A DNA stretch of 35,536 nucleotides from Cohaesibacter sp. (GTDB lineage: Bacteria > Pseudomonadota > Alphaproteobacteria > Rhizobiales > Cohaesibacteraceae). Below the pieces are notes generated by a model, which saw only the letters and a list, made by a program, of their open reading frames with translations, made no database searches and was not told where the DNA came from. Positions within the stretch are counted from its first letter, which is position 1. Every line of letters begins with the position of its first letter. The stretch lies in the NCBI GenBank assembly GCA_025210795.1, contig JAOAQZ010000006.1, forward strand, positions 1-35,536, given 5' to 3'. This document shows positions 18,710 through 27,143 of the stretch, in pieces. The translations under genes were made by a program, and so were the position numbers.

Positions 18710-19957
18710 TTAGCCAAAGCGATGATTTGCTTCTAGCACAAGGCCTGTGCCGACAGAGCCAAAGACATCACCCTCGATAATCCGCGCACCGGGAACCATG
18801 CCAAGCAGAGATTGGCGCACAAAGGGCACGCGGGTAGACCCACCAGTCAGAAAGACCACACCGATCTGCTCTGCCCTGACTTGCGCCTGCTCAAGCGCTC
18901 CGCCAATCGTTGCCCTGATACGGCTCACCCCATCATCAAGCGCCATTATAAGATCTGTTCGATCCATTTCAGCTTTCAGCTTTTGTTCAATAAAGCCAAG
19001 GTCAATGCGGGCGGATAGTTTTTCCGAGAGGGCAATCTTTCCCTCTTCGACACCAAGAGCCAAACGGTGCCCCTCGCGCAGGTCCAGAAGCTCGATAAGG
19101 CGATCGATCAGTTGGGGTTTCTTGGCCTCGCGCCGCAAGTGCCGCAGGTCAGCTCTGGTTTTATGATCATAAAGGAAGTTGATCTTCTGCCATGTGGCAA
19201 GATCGTGGTAATAGCCGACCGGCATCAGGCGGCCTTCTTTGAGCATCTCGCTTTGATAGCCCAAGTGAGGCATAACGCGGGCAAGGCTGAGCCAGCGGTC
19301 AAAATCTGTTCCGCCGACATGGATACCTGTATTGGCAAGAATGTCCTGCTTGCTGCCCTTTGTTTGCCCGTCAACGCGCAGAATGGTGAAATCAGACGTA
19401 CCACCGCCAATATCGATGATGAGGGCGATTTCTTCGTCGCTTACCGTTTGGGCATAATCACGGGCAGCAGCCACTGGCTCATATTCAAACTCAACCTGCT
19501 GAAAACCGGCATCCATTGCGATCTCTTGCAAGGTTGTTTGTGCTTTAAGGTCAGCGTCTTCATCCCCATCAATGAAGTGGACCGGACGCCCCATCACGAC
19601 ATGCGTTAGTTCTTTGCCTGCCTGTTGTTCTGCTTTGGCTTTAAGGTGGGAAATGAACAGCCCCAATACCGCCGTAAAGGGCTTGCGCTGCGACCCGATC
19701 ATGGTGCTCTCCTCCATGGTGGAGGTGCCCAGAATGGATTTGAGCGAGCGCATCATGCGCCCCTCTCCCCCTTCCATATAGGTGGCAATGGCATCACGAC
19801 CAAAATGGGCCTGATTTTCTTCAAAATCAAAAAAGAGCGTGGAAGGAATGGTGACGTCGGCACCCTCTACGGGCACAAGCTGCGCTTTTTGCGCCTGCAT
19901 CAAGCCGATGGTGGAATTTGATGTTCCAAAATCCAGACCACAAAAGGTAGATGTCAT
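18710..19957 (-). CDS. Hsp70-family actin-like ATPase without a substrate-binding domain (YegD-like)
   Basis: This 415-residue protein contains essentially only the nucleotide-binding domain of Hsp70. The phosphate-1 motif GLDFGTSNS is at 7-15, the phosphate-2 motif IDIGGGTSDF at about 181-190 and the adenosine motif VFLTGGSTRVPFVRQS is near the C-terminus. DnaK is over 600 residues, and the peptide-binding half is absent, as in E. coli YegD. The function of this subgroup is unclear; a chaperone-like or regulatory ATPase is the usual guess. The frame opens upstream, but the ATG at 19957 begins the domain and has GGGGA about nine bases upstream. It is divergent from the YARHG gene and appears to be a single-gene unit. 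Confidence 0.88.
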   Translation of the reverse strand: MTSTFCGLDFGTSNSTIGLMQAQKAQLVPVEGADVTIPSTLFFDFEENQAHFGRDAIATYMEGGEGRMMRSLKSILGTSTMEESTMIGSQRKPFTAVLGLFISHLKAKAEQQAGKELTHVVMGRPVHFIDGDEDADLKAQTTLQEIAMDAGFQQVEFEYEPVAAARDYAQTVSDEEIALIIDIGGGTSDFTILRVDGQTKGSKQDILANTGIHVGGTDFDRWLSLARVMPHLGYQSEMLKEGRLMPVGYYHDLATWQKINFLYDHKTRADLRHLRREAKKPQLIDRLIELLDLREGHRLALGVEEGKIALSEKLSARIDLGFIEQKLKAEMDRTDLIMALDDGVSRIRATIGGALEQAQVRAEQIGVVFLTGGSTRVPFVRQSLLGMVPGARIIEGDVFGSVGTGLVLEANHRFG

Positions 19958-20226
19958 CACGCTGTCCCCGTCGCACTGTTTTAAACCAGATCCGGCCTTT
20001 GATGGAAAAATCACCAAAGCCGGGCGGTGTGCGTATCACAGCGCTCCTTTGTTTAAAAGCGCGCGCTTGGTTTGAGGGACACTCATCCACTCCTTTAGAT
20101 TTGCCATCAAGTGCATAATTGCCTTGGTCACTGCTACATATGCAGCAATTGGTGGATTTGACTGGCCGTTTATGCCCTTAGGGCTTACCCTTTTAACAGA
20201 TGCTCTATTGGAGAGGAGATTGCATT

Positions 20227-20562
20227 ATGAAACATGCCTTCATCACACTACCGGCCATGGCCATTGCGTTATGTGTGGCCACCCCGCAGGTTGTTCATGC
20301 TGATATCTTCAGCCAGAGCGCCTCTCGCGTCTTTTCAGCCAATTATCTGATCAATCGGGGATATAGCTGCCGTCAGCTTTGGATGGCACGCAATACGATC
20401 TATGACAATAATGGCTATTGCTTCAAATCCCGTATGGGCAGACAAGTCTTTGACAATAGCGATTGCTGGACATCCCGCGCGCAGCTATCGCGCACCGAAA
20501 ATCGCAATGTGGCGAATATCAAGAAAGCTGAACGTTTTCTTGGGTGCCGGATTAATAAATAG
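20227..20562 (+). CDS. Secreted YARHG-domain small protein
   Basis: This 111-residue exported protein has a cleavable signal peptide at 1-26 (MKHAF..., cleavage likely after VVHA). The mature part carries a YARHG-like motif, CRQLWMARNTIYDNNGYCFKS, in which YARHG itself reads YDNNG but the preceding RN and following GY-F are kept. Four mature cysteines (in SCRQL, GYCFK, DCWTS and LGCRI) suggest two disulphides. The domain is common in secreted proteins and peptidoglycan-related contexts, and its role is unknown. The start ATG has GGAGAGGAG 9 bases upstream. A hairpin follows the stop. Confidence 0.75.
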   Translation: MKHAFITLPAMAIALCVATPQVVHADIFSQSASRVFSANYLINRGYSCRQLWMARNTIYDNNGYCFKSRMGRQVFDNSDCWTSRAQLSRTENRNVANIKKAERFLGCRINK

Positions 20563-20601
20563 CGTTTTTGGGAAGCTATACGGATCGCAAAATGGGAGAA
20601 C

Positions 20602-20632
20602 CAGCCGCATGATGGGGAGAACCATGCGGCTG
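20602..20632. terminator. Perfect 10-bp hairpin between convergent genes, likely shared 3' end
   Basis: CAGCCGCATG (20602-20611) pairs perfectly with CATGCGGCTG (20623-20632) in the 79-base gap between the YARHG gene and the OsmC fusion. Neither side has a strong T-tract, so termination is probable but unproven. Confidence 0.55.
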
Positions 20633-20641
20633 ATTTGAGGT

Positions 20642-21904
20642 TTAGTTTGCGTCTTCGGCAAATTTGGTCACCACCACCGAGCCATGCTCCATGGTTTGGT
20701 GGACCGGGCATTTGTCTGCGATGCGTAACAGGGCCTTGCGCTCTTTTTCTGGCAAATCCCCTTTGAGGGTGATCCGGCGTTCGAACCGGTCAATCTTGCC
20801 TTTAGAATTGGCCTTGGTCGCCTTGTCCTCATCGCTGCAATCGACGCAATGGTCTGCATGCACCTTGTTATGCAGCACTTCGGTTTCGATATGCGTGACC
20901 GGCAGCTTTTTGAAATCGGCATACATGCGCAATGTCATTGTGGTGCAGGCACCAAGGGCTGTGGCCAGATAGTCATAAGGGGTCGGACCGGTGTCCATGC
21001 CGCCAACGGATTTGGGCTCATCAGCCAGCAGAGTATGGTGGCCAACCCGCACATAATTCTGGAACTTGCCCAAGCCAGTTTCTGATACAACAGCTCCTAG
21101 AGGAACTTCGCTTTCCGGCTCATGGCCGATATCAAGGAAGCGGCTTGCCCATGCGGTGATGACTTGCGCTGCATAGATCGCGTCATCCTTGTTTGTTAAA
21201 AGATGGTCGGCATGGTCTAGGGAGACAAAGCTCTTGGGATGTTTGGCAGCTTTGAAGATTTCTGCCGCATTTTCAATGCCCACCGTTTCATCAATGGGCG
21301 AATGGAGAACCATCAAGGCCTTTTTCATCGACCCGATCGCCTCTTCAAGGCGGTGGTCTTTTAGATCATCCAGAAACTGCTTTTTGATGGTAAAGGGACG
21401 ACCGGCTAGAGAGACTTCTGCCTCGCCAGTATATTCAATTTCGTCCAACTGGCATTTAAAGCTATGCTCAATATGGGCAACGTCGGCAGGGGCACCAATG
21501 GTTGCTACGGCTTTGACTTCCGGAATTTGCCGGGCTGCGGCCAACACAGCCGCGCCCCCCAAAGAATGCCCCACAAGCAGGCTGGGGCCCTTTTTCAAGG
21601 TCTCGCGCAGCAGATCGGCAGACCTGACCAGATCCTCGATATTTGATGAAAAATTTGTGTCTGCAAAATCACCATCAGAGCCGCCAAGGCCCGTGAAATC
21701 GAACCGCAAGACGGCAAAGCCCCGACTTGCCAGTTCTGAGGCAATACGGCGCGAGGCAAACAGATCTTTTGAGCAGGTAAAGCAATGGGCGAAGATGGCG
21801 GTTGCTCGCACCGGCCCCGCAGGCATATCAATCCGCGCTTGCAGCTCGTCCCCAAGAGCGCCTTCAAACTGGAGGCGCGCAGTTGTGATTACATTTTCAG
21901 TCAT
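20642..21904 (-). CDS. Fusion of alpha/beta hydrolase and OsmC-type peroxidase domains
   Basis: This 420-residue cytosolic protein combines two domains. Residues about 5-255 form an alpha/beta hydrolase with nucleophile Ser114 in VGHSLGG, a likely acid Asp205 in SPIDETV and His in the LDHADH segment (231-233). Residues about 270-418 form an OsmC/Ohr-like domain with the two redox cysteines, Cys320 in ALGACTTMTLRMYA and Cys399 in DKCPVHQTM. OsmC domains reduce organic hydroperoxides with these cysteines. The fusion is a known architecture, and the hydrolase may release the acid part of a peroxide-bearing ester (inference). The start is the ATG at 21904 with GAGGGGAA upstream; the frame opens 16 codons earlier without a ribosome site. 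It is a separate unit from ccm because of the terminator before it. Confidence 0.9.
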   Translation of the reverse strand: MTENVITTARLQFEGALGDELQARIDMPAGPVRATAIFAHCFTCSKDLFASRRIASELASRGFAVLRFDFTGLGGSDGDFADTNFSSNIEDLVRSADLLRETLKKGPSLLVGHSLGGAAVLAAARQIPEVKAVATIGAPADVAHIEHSFKCQLDEIEYTGEAEVSLAGRPFTIKKQFLDDLKDHRLEEAIGSMKKALMVLHSPIDETVGIENAAEIFKAAKHPKSFVSLDHADHLLTNKDDAIYAAQVITAWASRFLDIGHEPESEVPLGAVVSETGLGKFQNYVRVGHHTLLADEPKSVGGMDTGPTPYDYLATALGACTTMTLRMYADFKKLPVTHIETEVLHNKVHADHCVDCSDEDKATKANSKGKIDRFERRITLKGDLPEKERKALLRIADKCPVHQTMEHGSVVVTKFAEDAN

Positions 21905-21952
21905 CTTCGGATTCCCCTCTATCACGGTTAGACTTACTGGATAGTATGGCAC

Positions 21953-21993
21953 AAAAAAGCGCGGACGGAGATTTCAATTCCTGTCCGCGCTTT
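21953..21993 (-). terminator. Intrinsic terminator of the ccm operon
   Basis: On the minus strand GCGCGGAC pairs with GTCCGCGC, with a 16-base loop, and is followed by TTTTTT. It lies 40 bases after the ccmH stop and before the OsmC-fusion start. Confidence 0.9.
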
Positions 21994-22031
21994 GATGCAC
22001 ATTATGTAAGAAGGGGTCCGGCAATTACCAA

Positions 22032-22535
22032 TCAGCTCTCGCTCTCGGATGATAAAATTTTCTTGAGCTTTGCTTCTTCTTCTTCCGACAAGGTCACCGC
22101 CCCTGTTTTCTGGGCTTTTGCAGCTGCCTGTTTGTTCTTGCGATAAAGCATATGAACCGCGAACAGACCCAAAATCAGGATGGCAGGGCCAAAGCCCCAC
22201 AGAAGAAGGGTTTTGAGAGAAAATCTTGGCTTGAGCAGAACGAACTCACCATAGCGGCTTACCAGAAACTGCATGGCTTCTTCGTTGGTGTCACCTTCGG
22301 TGATCCTCTCACGGATCAAAACCCGCAAATCCTTGGCCAAAGGAGCATCAGAATCATCAATGGACTGGTTTTGGCAAACCAGGCAGCGAATCTCGGCCGA
22401 GATGTCGCGGGCGCGGGCCTCAAGGGCCGGGTCCTTGAGCATCTCATCGGGATTGACCGCCAAGGCCCCACCCGTTGGCACAGCAAGGAGCATAAGAGCC
22501 AACAAGGCCTGACGCATTCTCTTAAAGATCAGCAT
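22032..22535 (-). CDS. ccmH: Cytochrome c maturation protein CcmH (CycL), apocytochrome thiol reductase
   Basis: This 167-residue membrane-anchored periplasmic protein reduces apocytochrome c CxxCH cysteines for heme attachment. It has a signal sequence at 1-26 and the redox motif CLVCQNQSIDDSDAPLA with Cys51 and Cys54. The three-helix domain is followed by a C-terminal membrane helix (about 108-130) and a charged tail. The length matches the N-terminal (short) CcmH type of rhizobia, called CycL. The start ATG has AGGAGA six bases upstream, inside the 16-base gap after ccmF. It is the last gene of the ccmI-E-F-H operon. Confidence 0.94.
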   Translation of the reverse strand: MLIFKRMRQALLALMLLAVPTGGALAVNPDEMLKDPALEARARDISAEIRCLVCQNQSIDDSDAPLAKDLRVLIRERITEGDTNEEAMQFLVSRYGEFVLLKPRFSLKTLLLWGFGPAILILGLFAVHMLYRKNKQAAAKAQKTGAVTLSEEEEAKLKKILSSESES

Positions 22536-22551
22536 ATCTTTTCTCCTTGCC

Positions 22552-24537
22552 TTACGCAGTACTGGCCGCTTGCGTTGCCCGGCCTTTGCGGGCTGGTGCC
22601 CCGATCCGCAGGCGGCGATCCATCAGCGAAACAGTTGCCCCGAAAAACATGACCACAGTTCCCAGCCAGATAAGGGTTACCCACGGCTTGTAATAGATAC
22701 GAACCGCCATGGCACCATTTTCCTGCTTATCCCCCAAAGACATGTAAAGCTGGGTAACGCCCCACATTGTATAGATATCTGTCTCGGTGGTTGGCATACC
22801 GCGTGTGGTGTAAATGCGTTTGACCGGTGTAAGCATGGTAACGGCCTGACCATCTTTTGTGACGGAGAATGTGCCAGCCACATCAGAATAGTTATGCTCA
22901 GCACTCTCTTTCATGCCAGTGAAGGTGAAAGTATAGCCAGCAACAGTTCGGCTATCGCCTACTTTCATGACCGAAATGTCCTCAACCTCATAGGCGGAGA
23001 CCACAATCAGGCCAAGTAAGGTCATGCCAACACCCAAATGCCCAAGAGCAGTGCCCCAGACAGTTTTGGGCAGGCCTTTAAGGCGGGAGAAAGCTTTTGC
23101 AGCCGGATTTCTAAAGAAGCCAACACGCAGCTGGATCTCGGCAAACGAACCAAGGATCAACCATACCCCAAGGCCAATACCCAAAGGAGCAAGGACCGGA
23201 CCACCTTCAACGAAACCATAGACCAGAATGACGGTCAGGATCGACAGGCCAAGGGTTACCCAGAGCCGCTGCATGGCACCGCGCAAGTCTCCCCTCTTCC
23301 ACGCCAGAAGCGGGCCAAAGGGAACAGCGATGAGCAACGGGATCATCATGGGACCGAAGGTGAGATTAAAGAAGGGAGCACCAACGGAAATTTTGGCGCC
23401 GGTCGTTGCTTCAAGCGCCAGCGGATAGAGTGTCCCCACCAGAACCGCGGCAGTGGCTGCTGACAGGAAGAGGTTGTTGAGCACCAACCCGCCTTCTCGC
23501 GAGATTGGAGCAAATACACCGCCTTGTCGTAGAAGCGGCGCTCTCCACGCAAAGAGGGCAAGCCCCCCACCAATGAAGGCGACCAGCAAGATAAGAATGA
23601 AGACACCACGCCCGGGGTCAGTCGCAAATGCATGAACGGAAGTCAGCACGCCAGAACGCACGAGGAAGGTACCGAGAAGTGATAGCGAGAATGTGAGGAT
23701 GGACAACAGAACCGTCCAGACCTTCAAGGCCCCACGTTTTTCCATCACAATTGCCGAGTGCAACAGTGCCGTGCCACAGAGCCATGGCATGAAGGAAGCG
23801 TTTTCAACCGGATCCCAGAACCAGTAGCCACCCCAGCCAAGCTCGTAATAGGCCCAGTAAGACCCCATGGAAATGCCAAGTGTCAAAAAGCCCCAAGCAA
23901 TCAGAACCCATGGGCGCACCCAGCGTGCCCAAGCGGCATCAATACGCCCTTCCAGCAAGGCTGCAATGGAGAAGGCGAAGGCAATGGAGAATCCAACATA
24001 ACCGAGATAGAGCAGTGGCGGATGGATGGCGAGGCCAATATCCTGCAAAATCGGGTTCAGGTCGCGCCCTTCGATAGGAGCATTGGCGATACGCTGGAAG
24101 GGGTTGGATGTTACCAGAACAAACAGCAGGAAAGCTGCTGTGATCCAGCCCTGCACGCCAAGGGTATTGGCTTTGAGCTTTGGCGGAAGATTGCGCCCAA
24201 AAGCTGCAACCATGGCCCCGAAGATCACCAGAATGAAGGTCCAGAGCAGCATGGAGCCCTCATGGTTACCCCAAACAGATGTATATTTGTAAAGAAGAGG
24301 CTGGGTTGAATGGCTATTCTCCCAAACATTCTTTACAGAAAAATCTGACGTGACATAGGCGTGGGTCAAGGCCACAAAAGCCAAACCGACAAGCAGAAAC
24401 TGCGTAATCACGATGGGGCTGGCAACTGCCATCATCCTGTTGTCTTCAATCTGGGCACCCCAGATTGGAATGACAGACTGCACAAGAGACAGGGCAAATG
24501 CCAAAATCAGCATGTAATGGCCAAGCTCAATGATCAT
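22552..24537 (-). CDS. ccmF: Heme lyase subunit CcmF (CycK)
   Basis: This 661-residue polytopic inner-membrane protein attaches heme from holo-CcmE to apocytochromes c. The tryptophan-rich WWD signature GWGGYWFWDPVENASFMPW is at about 234-252, and many hydrophobic helices run through the protein. A large periplasmic domain (about 510-615) precedes the last helix (about 620-645). Length and motif match the family. The start ATG has GGGAG eight bases upstream. It lies between ccmE (130-base gap) and ccmH (16-base gap), on the same strand. Confidence 0.96.
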   Translation of the reverse strand: MIIELGHYMLILAFALSLVQSVIPIWGAQIEDNRMMAVASPIVITQFLLVGLAFVALTHAYVTSDFSVKNVWENSHSTQPLLYKYTSVWGNHEGSMLLWTFILVIFGAMVAAFGRNLPPKLKANTLGVQGWITAAFLLFVLVTSNPFQRIANAPIEGRDLNPILQDIGLAIHPPLLYLGYVGFSIAFAFSIAALLEGRIDAAWARWVRPWVLIAWGFLTLGISMGSYWAYYELGWGGYWFWDPVENASFMPWLCGTALLHSAIVMEKRGALKVWTVLLSILTFSLSLLGTFLVRSGVLTSVHAFATDPGRGVFILILLVAFIGGGLALFAWRAPLLRQGGVFAPISREGGLVLNNLFLSAATAAVLVGTLYPLALEATTGAKISVGAPFFNLTFGPMMIPLLIAVPFGPLLAWKRGDLRGAMQRLWVTLGLSILTVILVYGFVEGGPVLAPLGIGLGVWLILGSFAEIQLRVGFFRNPAAKAFSRLKGLPKTVWGTALGHLGVGMTLLGLIVVSAYEVEDISVMKVGDSRTVAGYTFTFTGMKESAEHNYSDVAGTFSVTKDGQAVTMLTPVKRIYTTRGMPTTETDIYTMWGVTQLYMSLGDKQENGAMAVRIYYKPWVTLIWLGTVVMFFGATVSLMDRRLRIGAPARKGRATQAASTA

Positions 24538-24595
24538 TTGGTTACTCCCGCCGCTCTCGTCCTTGCAGGCCTTTGGCAGCGTCTTTGAGGTCCGA

Positions 24596-24637
24596 GACAG
24601 TCAATCACAGGTCTTGGGATTTAGCTGACTGACTGTC
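24596..24637. promoter_or_regulatory. Inverted repeat between ccmE and ccmF
   Basis: GACAGTCA (24596-24603) and TGACTGTC (24630-24637) form a perfect 8-bp inverted repeat in the 130-base gap inside the operon. It has no T-tract on the transcribed strand, so it may be an mRNA stem-loop tuning ccmF expression rather than a terminator. Confidence 0.3.
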
Positions 24638-24667
24638 TTTTTGGTCTGAATATTTTTGCACCAAGCA

Positions 24668-25123
24668 CTAGTTTGCTTTGGCTTGCTCACCTTCACCCTG
24701 CCAGTGGCCCTGCTCTTTAAGAGCATCTGCTACTTCTTTGGGCATGTAGGTTTCATCATGTTTGGCAAGAACGGTATCAGCGGTGAAATAGCCTTCGTTA
24801 TTCATGGCGCCTTCGGTCACAACCCCCTGCCCTTCACGGAACAAATCGGGGAGGATGCCATTATAGGCCACTTTCACATCCGCTCCGCCGTCGGTCACAA
24901 CGAAGGAGACTTCCGTTCCCTGCCCGCGAATGATGGTGCCTTCCTTTACAAGGCCGCCCAAACGAATGCGCTGGCCGGGCTTGACTGAATTTTCGGCCAC
25001 ATCAGAGGGCGAATTAAAGAATACGATCTGGTCCTGCAAAGCGAACAGAATGAGACCCACAGCGGCAAACAATACGACACCCGCAGCGCCAATCATTGTC
25101 ATGCGACGTTGTTTTCTTGTCAT
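24668..25123 (-). CDS. ccmE: Heme chaperone CcmE (CycJ)
   Basis: This 151-residue inner-membrane-anchored periplasmic chaperone covalently carries heme. A single N-terminal anchor (about 9-29) follows a basic start. The beta-barrel contains [15 protein letters not shown] and EVSFVVTDG. The heme-binding His122 and Tyr126 are in the conserved [13 protein letters not shown] segment. Length is typical. It is transcribed 68 bases after ccmI and 130 before ccmF. Confidence 0.96.
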   Translation of the reverse strand: MTRKQRRMTMIGAAGVVLFAAVGLILFALQDQIVFFNSPSDVAENSVKPGQRIRLGGLVKEGTIIRGQGTEVSFVVTDGGADVKVAYNGILPDLFREGQGVVTEGAMNNEGYFTADTVLAKHDETYMPKEVADALKEQGHWQGEGEQAKAN

Positions 25124-25191
25124 AAGGTCGATCCTTTTTTCACTTAATTTCTACTCCCCCCGGCATATCGCCGACAGGCAGTCAGTGGTCA

Positions 25192-26370
25192 TTACTGATT
25201 GATGGACAGCCCGAGCGATCTGGCTGCGGCTTTGACTTTCTCCAGCCCTTCAACATTGGACTGAAGTGCTGTAAGTGCCTTTTGAACGGTTTTGGCTGCT
25301 TTATCGGGACGCTTGAGTACAAGTTCGGCCCGAATGAGCCGCACCCACTCATCAGCAGTTCCGCCTTCGCTCTCCAATCGTTCGGACAGGCTCGCCACCA
25401 TAGTCTCGATCATTTGCTGGCGATCTTCTGCTTCCATCTGCGAGGCATTGTCGATGTCTTCCTGCGTTGGACCGCGCAGAGCATCTGTTTCTTCCGCTTT
25501 TGGTGCTGGCTGAGTATCGCCAAGCTTTTTGCTCAGGCTGGCAATCTGGTTCTTTGCGAAAGGAACCCATGCGGAGTCGGCCTTAGAATCGTCGATTAAG
25601 GATTGCCAAGCTGTAATGGCCTCTTGTGTCTTATCCTGTTGCCCTAAAGCAATGGCGAGGAAGAAACGCGGTTTTGGAGCTTTGGGAGCCAGCTTATTGG
25701 CACGCAGGAAAACGCCGACAGCCTTTGGAGACACCAGCCCGCCTTCACCAACCACCATGGCTTCGCCCAAGTCTGAGAGATTTTGCGCAGTTTCTCCTTC
25801 AAGGCGGATCACATTGCCATAGGCGCGAGTTGCATCCTCTGGGCGGCGCATTGTCAGATAAATCGGAGCAATCAATTTCCAGCCACGAACATCATCGGGA
25901 TTGGCGCTGAGTACGCGCTCGACCGAGGCAACCCGCTCAATCAAGCTCTGCTCTTCTGGAGCTTTCGCCAAACGCTCTGCGAGAGGCTCACCTTTAAGCT
26001 CGGGGGCCCCCAGATGGTAGTAAAGCCCCAATCCAACAACAGGAAGTACGACGAGCGCCAAGAGAGATGAAACCTTGATAGCGGTTCCTTTAGATGGTCC
26101 CTCGCCCTCGCTTTGCGCTTTGTCCATACTCTCTTGAGTATAGAGCAGCCGCCTTGCAACTTCGGCTTTGGCAGCTTCCGCTTCATTTGGCGCAATCAGG
26201 CCTCGCTCCACATCGCCATCAATCTCTTTAAGCTGAGCTTTATAAACGGTCATGTCATAAGCATCAGCGCTATCGAGCTGTTTTTGTTTACGAGACAGGG
26301 GGTATAAAACCACCATAATCACAAGGGCTGTAAGCAGAGCAGCTAAAATCCAAAACATATCGGTCCACAT
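25192..26370 (-). CDS. ccmI: Cytochrome c maturation protein CcmI (CycH)
   Basis: This 392-residue inner-membrane protein holds apocytochrome c for the heme lyase. An N-terminal helix (about 5-23) is followed by a cytoplasmic stretch with YKAQLKEIDGDVERGLI and EAEAAKAEVARRLL, typical of the family. A second helix (about 95-118) leads to a periplasmic TPR-type region (about 140-390) with PDDVRGWKLIAPIYL and DDATRAYG-like repeats. The frame opens with a TTG at 26388. I use the ATG at 26370, but the ATG at 26358 (MFWILAALL...) is nearly as good and has GGA just upstream. It is the first gene of the ccm operon, divergent from the GyrI-like gene. Confidence 0.92.
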   Translation of the reverse strand: MWTDMFWILAALLTALVIMVVLYPLSRKQKQLDSADAYDMTVYKAQLKEIDGDVERGLIAPNEAEAAKAEVARRLLYTQESMDKAQSEGEGPSKGTAIKVSSLLALVVLPVVGLGLYYHLGAPELKGEPLAERLAKAPEEQSLIERVASVERVLSANPDDVRGWKLIAPIYLTMRRPEDATRAYGNVIRLEGETAQNLSDLGEAMVVGEGGLVSPKAVGVFLRANKLAPKAPKPRFFLAIALGQQDKTQEAITAWQSLIDDSKADSAWVPFAKNQIASLSKKLGDTQPAPKAEETDALRGPTQEDIDNASQMEAEDRQQMIETMVASLSERLESEGGTADEWVRLIRAELVLKRPDKAAKTVQKALTALQSNVEGLEKVKAAARSLGLSINQ

Positions 26371-26460
26371 TCTGACGGGTCTGGCCAAAGCTTTTCATGT
26401 TTGGCTGGAAAGTCAAATTAACTCATGTTCATCTGGACAAAGATGCTTTTGATCAAATTT

Positions 26461-26497
26461 TCTGGAACCTTACAAACATTTAATGTTTAATTCCAGA
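26461..26497. promoter_or_regulatory. Nested inverted repeats in the ccmI/GyrI divergent promoter region
   Basis: Outer arms TCTGGAA (26461-26467) and TTCCAGA (26491-26497) enclose inner arms AAACAT (26474-26479) and ATGTTT (26483-26488). The nesting is off-centre. It lies between two divergent genes, about 46 bases before the GyrI-like start, so it could be an operator for either. Confidence 0.35.
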
Positions 26498-26542
26498 TCA
26501 GTGATTTTGAATAGGAATGTTTTGGAAGTTTGGGAACCCAAA

Positions 26543-27046
26543 ATGATGGATACGCAAAATCTGGATGTAAGACTTGAAGATTTTCCAACCCGGGAGGTCA
26601 TTTTCTATCGACAAATTGGCCCCTATCCGCAAAAAGCACCAGCCGCCTGGAACTGTCTGTGGGAGTGGATTTTCGAGAAAAATTTAGCATCCCAAGTCAA
26701 TTGGACGTGCGGATATGGACTTGATAGCCCTCGCCTGATTCCCGCTGATATGCTTCGCTATTATGCTTGCATCGAGCTCAAAGGCGGGCTTCCCCCCTCG
26801 CTTTTATCTGAATTACCAGAGGCCATGGGGGTGCAGCGAATTGAAGGAGGGCGCTTTGCAATTTATCAGATGAAAGGCGACTATAAAGCTATGCCGGACT
26901 ATTTCTGTAAACTGCATGATGAATGGCTACCATCCTCGGGCATGATACCGGATTATAGCCGTCCCTTTTTGGAAATATACCTCAACAACCCTGCAGAAGT
27001 GGGGCTGGAGAATGCTTTAACGGATCTATGTTTGCCAATCCGTTAG
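26543..27046 (+). CDS. GyrI-like / AraC effector-binding domain protein
   Basis: This 167-residue cytosolic protein consists of one GyrI-like (AraC effector-binding, SOUL-like) fold and no DNA-binding domain. Visible landmarks are the early VRLEDFPTREVIFYRQIGPY strand-turn, the middle YYACIELKGG and the later GGRFAIYQMKGDY segment leading to the C-terminal FLEIYLNNP. Such stand-alone domains include the DNA gyrase inhibitor SbmC/GyrI, and others bind small hydrophobic ligands or xenobiotics. The ATG at 26543 has GGGAA six bases upstream; the frame opens 20 codons earlier inside the repeat region. Ligand and role cannot be told from sequence. Confidence 0.75.
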   Translation: MMDTQNLDVRLEDFPTREVIFYRQIGPYPQKAPAAWNCLWEWIFEKNLASQVNWTCGYGLDSPRLIPADMLRYYACIELKGGLPPSLLSELPEAMGVQRIEGGRFAIYQMKGDYKAMPDYFCKLHDEWLPSSGMIPDYSRPFLEIYLNNPAEVGLENALTDLCLPIR

Positions 27047-27094
27047 ACTAAATCTTGGTGAAATTGATCCACCTAGATCTGTGCACATGCTTCT

Positions 27095-27139
27095 TTGGTG
27101 CGTGAAAACTGCAGGCCTTATACCTCATACACGCACCAA
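27095..27139. terminator. Inverted repeat at the shared 3' ends of convergent genes
   Basis: TTGGTGCGTG (27095-27104) pairs perfectly with CACGCACCAA (27130-27139), with a 25-base loop, between the GyrI-like gene and the 466-residue gene. No T-tract follows in either direction, so it is a weak or bidirectional terminator candidate. Confidence 0.4.
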
Positions 27140-27143
27140 GAAA

